A DNA stretch of 46,241 bases, taken from assembly GCF_012939955.1 (NCBI RefSeq), contig NZ_SPMY01000030.1, forward strand, positions 47,816 to 94,056, written 5' to 3'. The position numbers were made by a program, and so were the translations under genes. The DNA is from Candidatus Accumulibacter phosphatis (lineage in GTDB: Bacteria; Pseudomonadota; Gammaproteobacteria; Burkholderiales; Rhodocyclaceae). Positions 45,528-46,241 of the stretch are shown in pieces (the stretch's first letter is position 1; every line of letters begins with the position of its first letter). The notes under the pieces are model-generated. The model made no database searches. It worked only from the letters and a program-made list of their open reading frames with translations, and had not been told where the DNA came from.

Positions 45528-46241
45528 CAACGGCAGCCCGTCGACGGTGACCTACAGCGTCGCCCCGGCCAGCGCGAGCAACCCCGACGACTACAACGAC
45601 AGCATCGATGCCCTCAGCGGCACGCTCACCTTTGCCGCCAACGAGACCAGCAAGACCATCACCCTCGACGTCACCGATGACCTGCTGCCTGAAGACACCG
45701 AGAACTTCACGGTCACCCTGAGCGGCGCCAGCAACGCCACCATCAGCCGCGCGGTAGCCACCGGCACCATCCTCGACAACGACCTGCCCGAGCTGTCGAT
45801 TGCCGACGCCACAGCCACCGAAGGCGACCCCGGCGGACCGGCCACCACGATCAGCTTCACCGTCACCCGCAGTGGCGACAACGGCAGCCCGTCAACCGTG
45901 ACCTACAGCGTCACCCCGGCCAGCGCGAGCAACCCCAACGACTACAACGACAGCATCGACGCCCTCAGCGGCACCCTCACCTTTGCCGCCAACGAGACCA
46001 GCAAGACCATCACCGTCGACATCACCGATGACCTGCTGCCTGAAGACACCGAGAACTTCACGGTCACCCTGAGCGGCGCCAGCAACGCCACCATCGCCCG
46101 CGCGGTAGCCACCGGCACCATCCTCGACAACGACCTGCCCGAGCTGTCGATAGCCGACGCCACCGCGACCGAAGGCGACCCCGGCGGACCGGCCACCACG
46201 ATCAGCTTCACCGTCACCCGCAGTGGCGACAACGGCAGCCC
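45439..46241 (+). repeat. Tandem 351-bp Calx-beta repeat
   Basis: Unit 1 is 45439-45790 (352 bp), unit 2 45791-46141 (351 bp), and unit 3 begins at 46142. Units differ at only scattered bases. Unit 1 is one base longer than unit 2, the direct evidence for the inserted base in its ACCACAACTCAGC compared with ACCACGATCAGC. Near-identity suggests recent duplication or gene conversion. Confidence 0.92.
45501..46241 (+). CDS. Calx-beta repeat protein continued in the shifted frame (3' end off window)
   Basis: After the extra base, an uninterrupted frame continues the same protein to the window end: FTVTRSGDNGSPSTVTYSV, SGTLTFAANETSKTI, DLLPEDTENFTVTLSGASN, ATGTILDNDLPELSIADATA, repeated. Each turn is a Calx-beta domain of about 117 residues with the acidic calcium-binding EDTENF and DND segments. 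There is no start of its own, so it belongs to the gene at 44571. The true size is unknown; such proteins can have many more repeats. Confidence 0.85.

Overview
This window looks like a chromosomal segment of a GC-rich betaproteobacterium. The conserved blocks mreBCD-mrdA-rodA-rlpA / dacA-dat-ybeD-lipB-lipA, gatCAB, metXW and ptsH-ptsI with a mannose-type EIIA point to Rhodocyclales. A PEP-CTERM protein, cobalamin genes and large Calx-beta/RTX surface-protein genes make a 'Candidatus Accumulibacter'-like organism plausible. That name is an inference from gene content; no 16S or marker search was possible.

Layout. Positions 1-2790: end of a dispersed palindromic repeat, 2-methylcitrate synthase, a small RlpA-like protein and a YqaA-type membrane protein. 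Positions 2854-6882: leftward dacA-dat-ybeD-lipB-lipA with overlapping stops and starts. Positions 7077-8003: a rightward GAF-PAS gene that splits this block from the leftward cell-shape operon mreB-mreC-mreD-mrdA-rodA-rlpA (14792 to 8004). Positions 14894-18209: rightward gatC-gatA-gatB. Positions 18266-20392: a coiled-coil periplasmic protein, pyrE and a divergent exonuclease III. Positions 20618-21683: a yqjD/yqjE/yqjK-like membrane-stress trio. Positions 21699-25403: leftward metX-metW-ampG-SMUG, with a SAM-II-like riboswitch and an intrinsic terminator in the metX leader. Positions 25568-28021: the incomplete PTS (ptsI, ptsH, EIIA). Positions 28101-31962: apbE, gshB, a probable gshA 3' remnant, a solitary adenine methyltransferase and creA. 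Positions 31983-36319: parC and parE. Positions 36595-41859: an unrecognised protein, a PduO adenosyltransferase, a CaiB-type CoA transferase, a DUF6544-like protein, cobS and cobC. Positions 42081-46241: a LuxR-type regulator, a PEP-CTERM protein and an RTX/Calx-beta giant that runs off the window.

The most interesting signal is in the last 4.3 kb. The luxR-type gene and the PEP-CTERM gene each carry the same compound upstream element: a C5-6/N8/G5-6 palindrome whose centre lies exactly 13.5 bp before TGGCAAGA, which is followed at a fixed distance by TAAC. The identical geometry suggests one regulator controlling itself and a secreted surface protein. The second notable element is a roughly 125-bp three-hairpin repeat present in three copies; two copies sit at nearly the same distance upstream of a gene start in the same orientation.

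Four genes (mrdA, mreB, the luxR-type gene and the Calx-beta gene) each need one base removed to restore the expected protein, three of them in homopolymers. Two of these genes are normally essential for rod shape, so sequencing or assembly insertions are the simplest explanation, although slippage is possible. Coordinates for these genes span both frames. No tRNA, rRNA, CRISPR array or insertion sequence was recognised.
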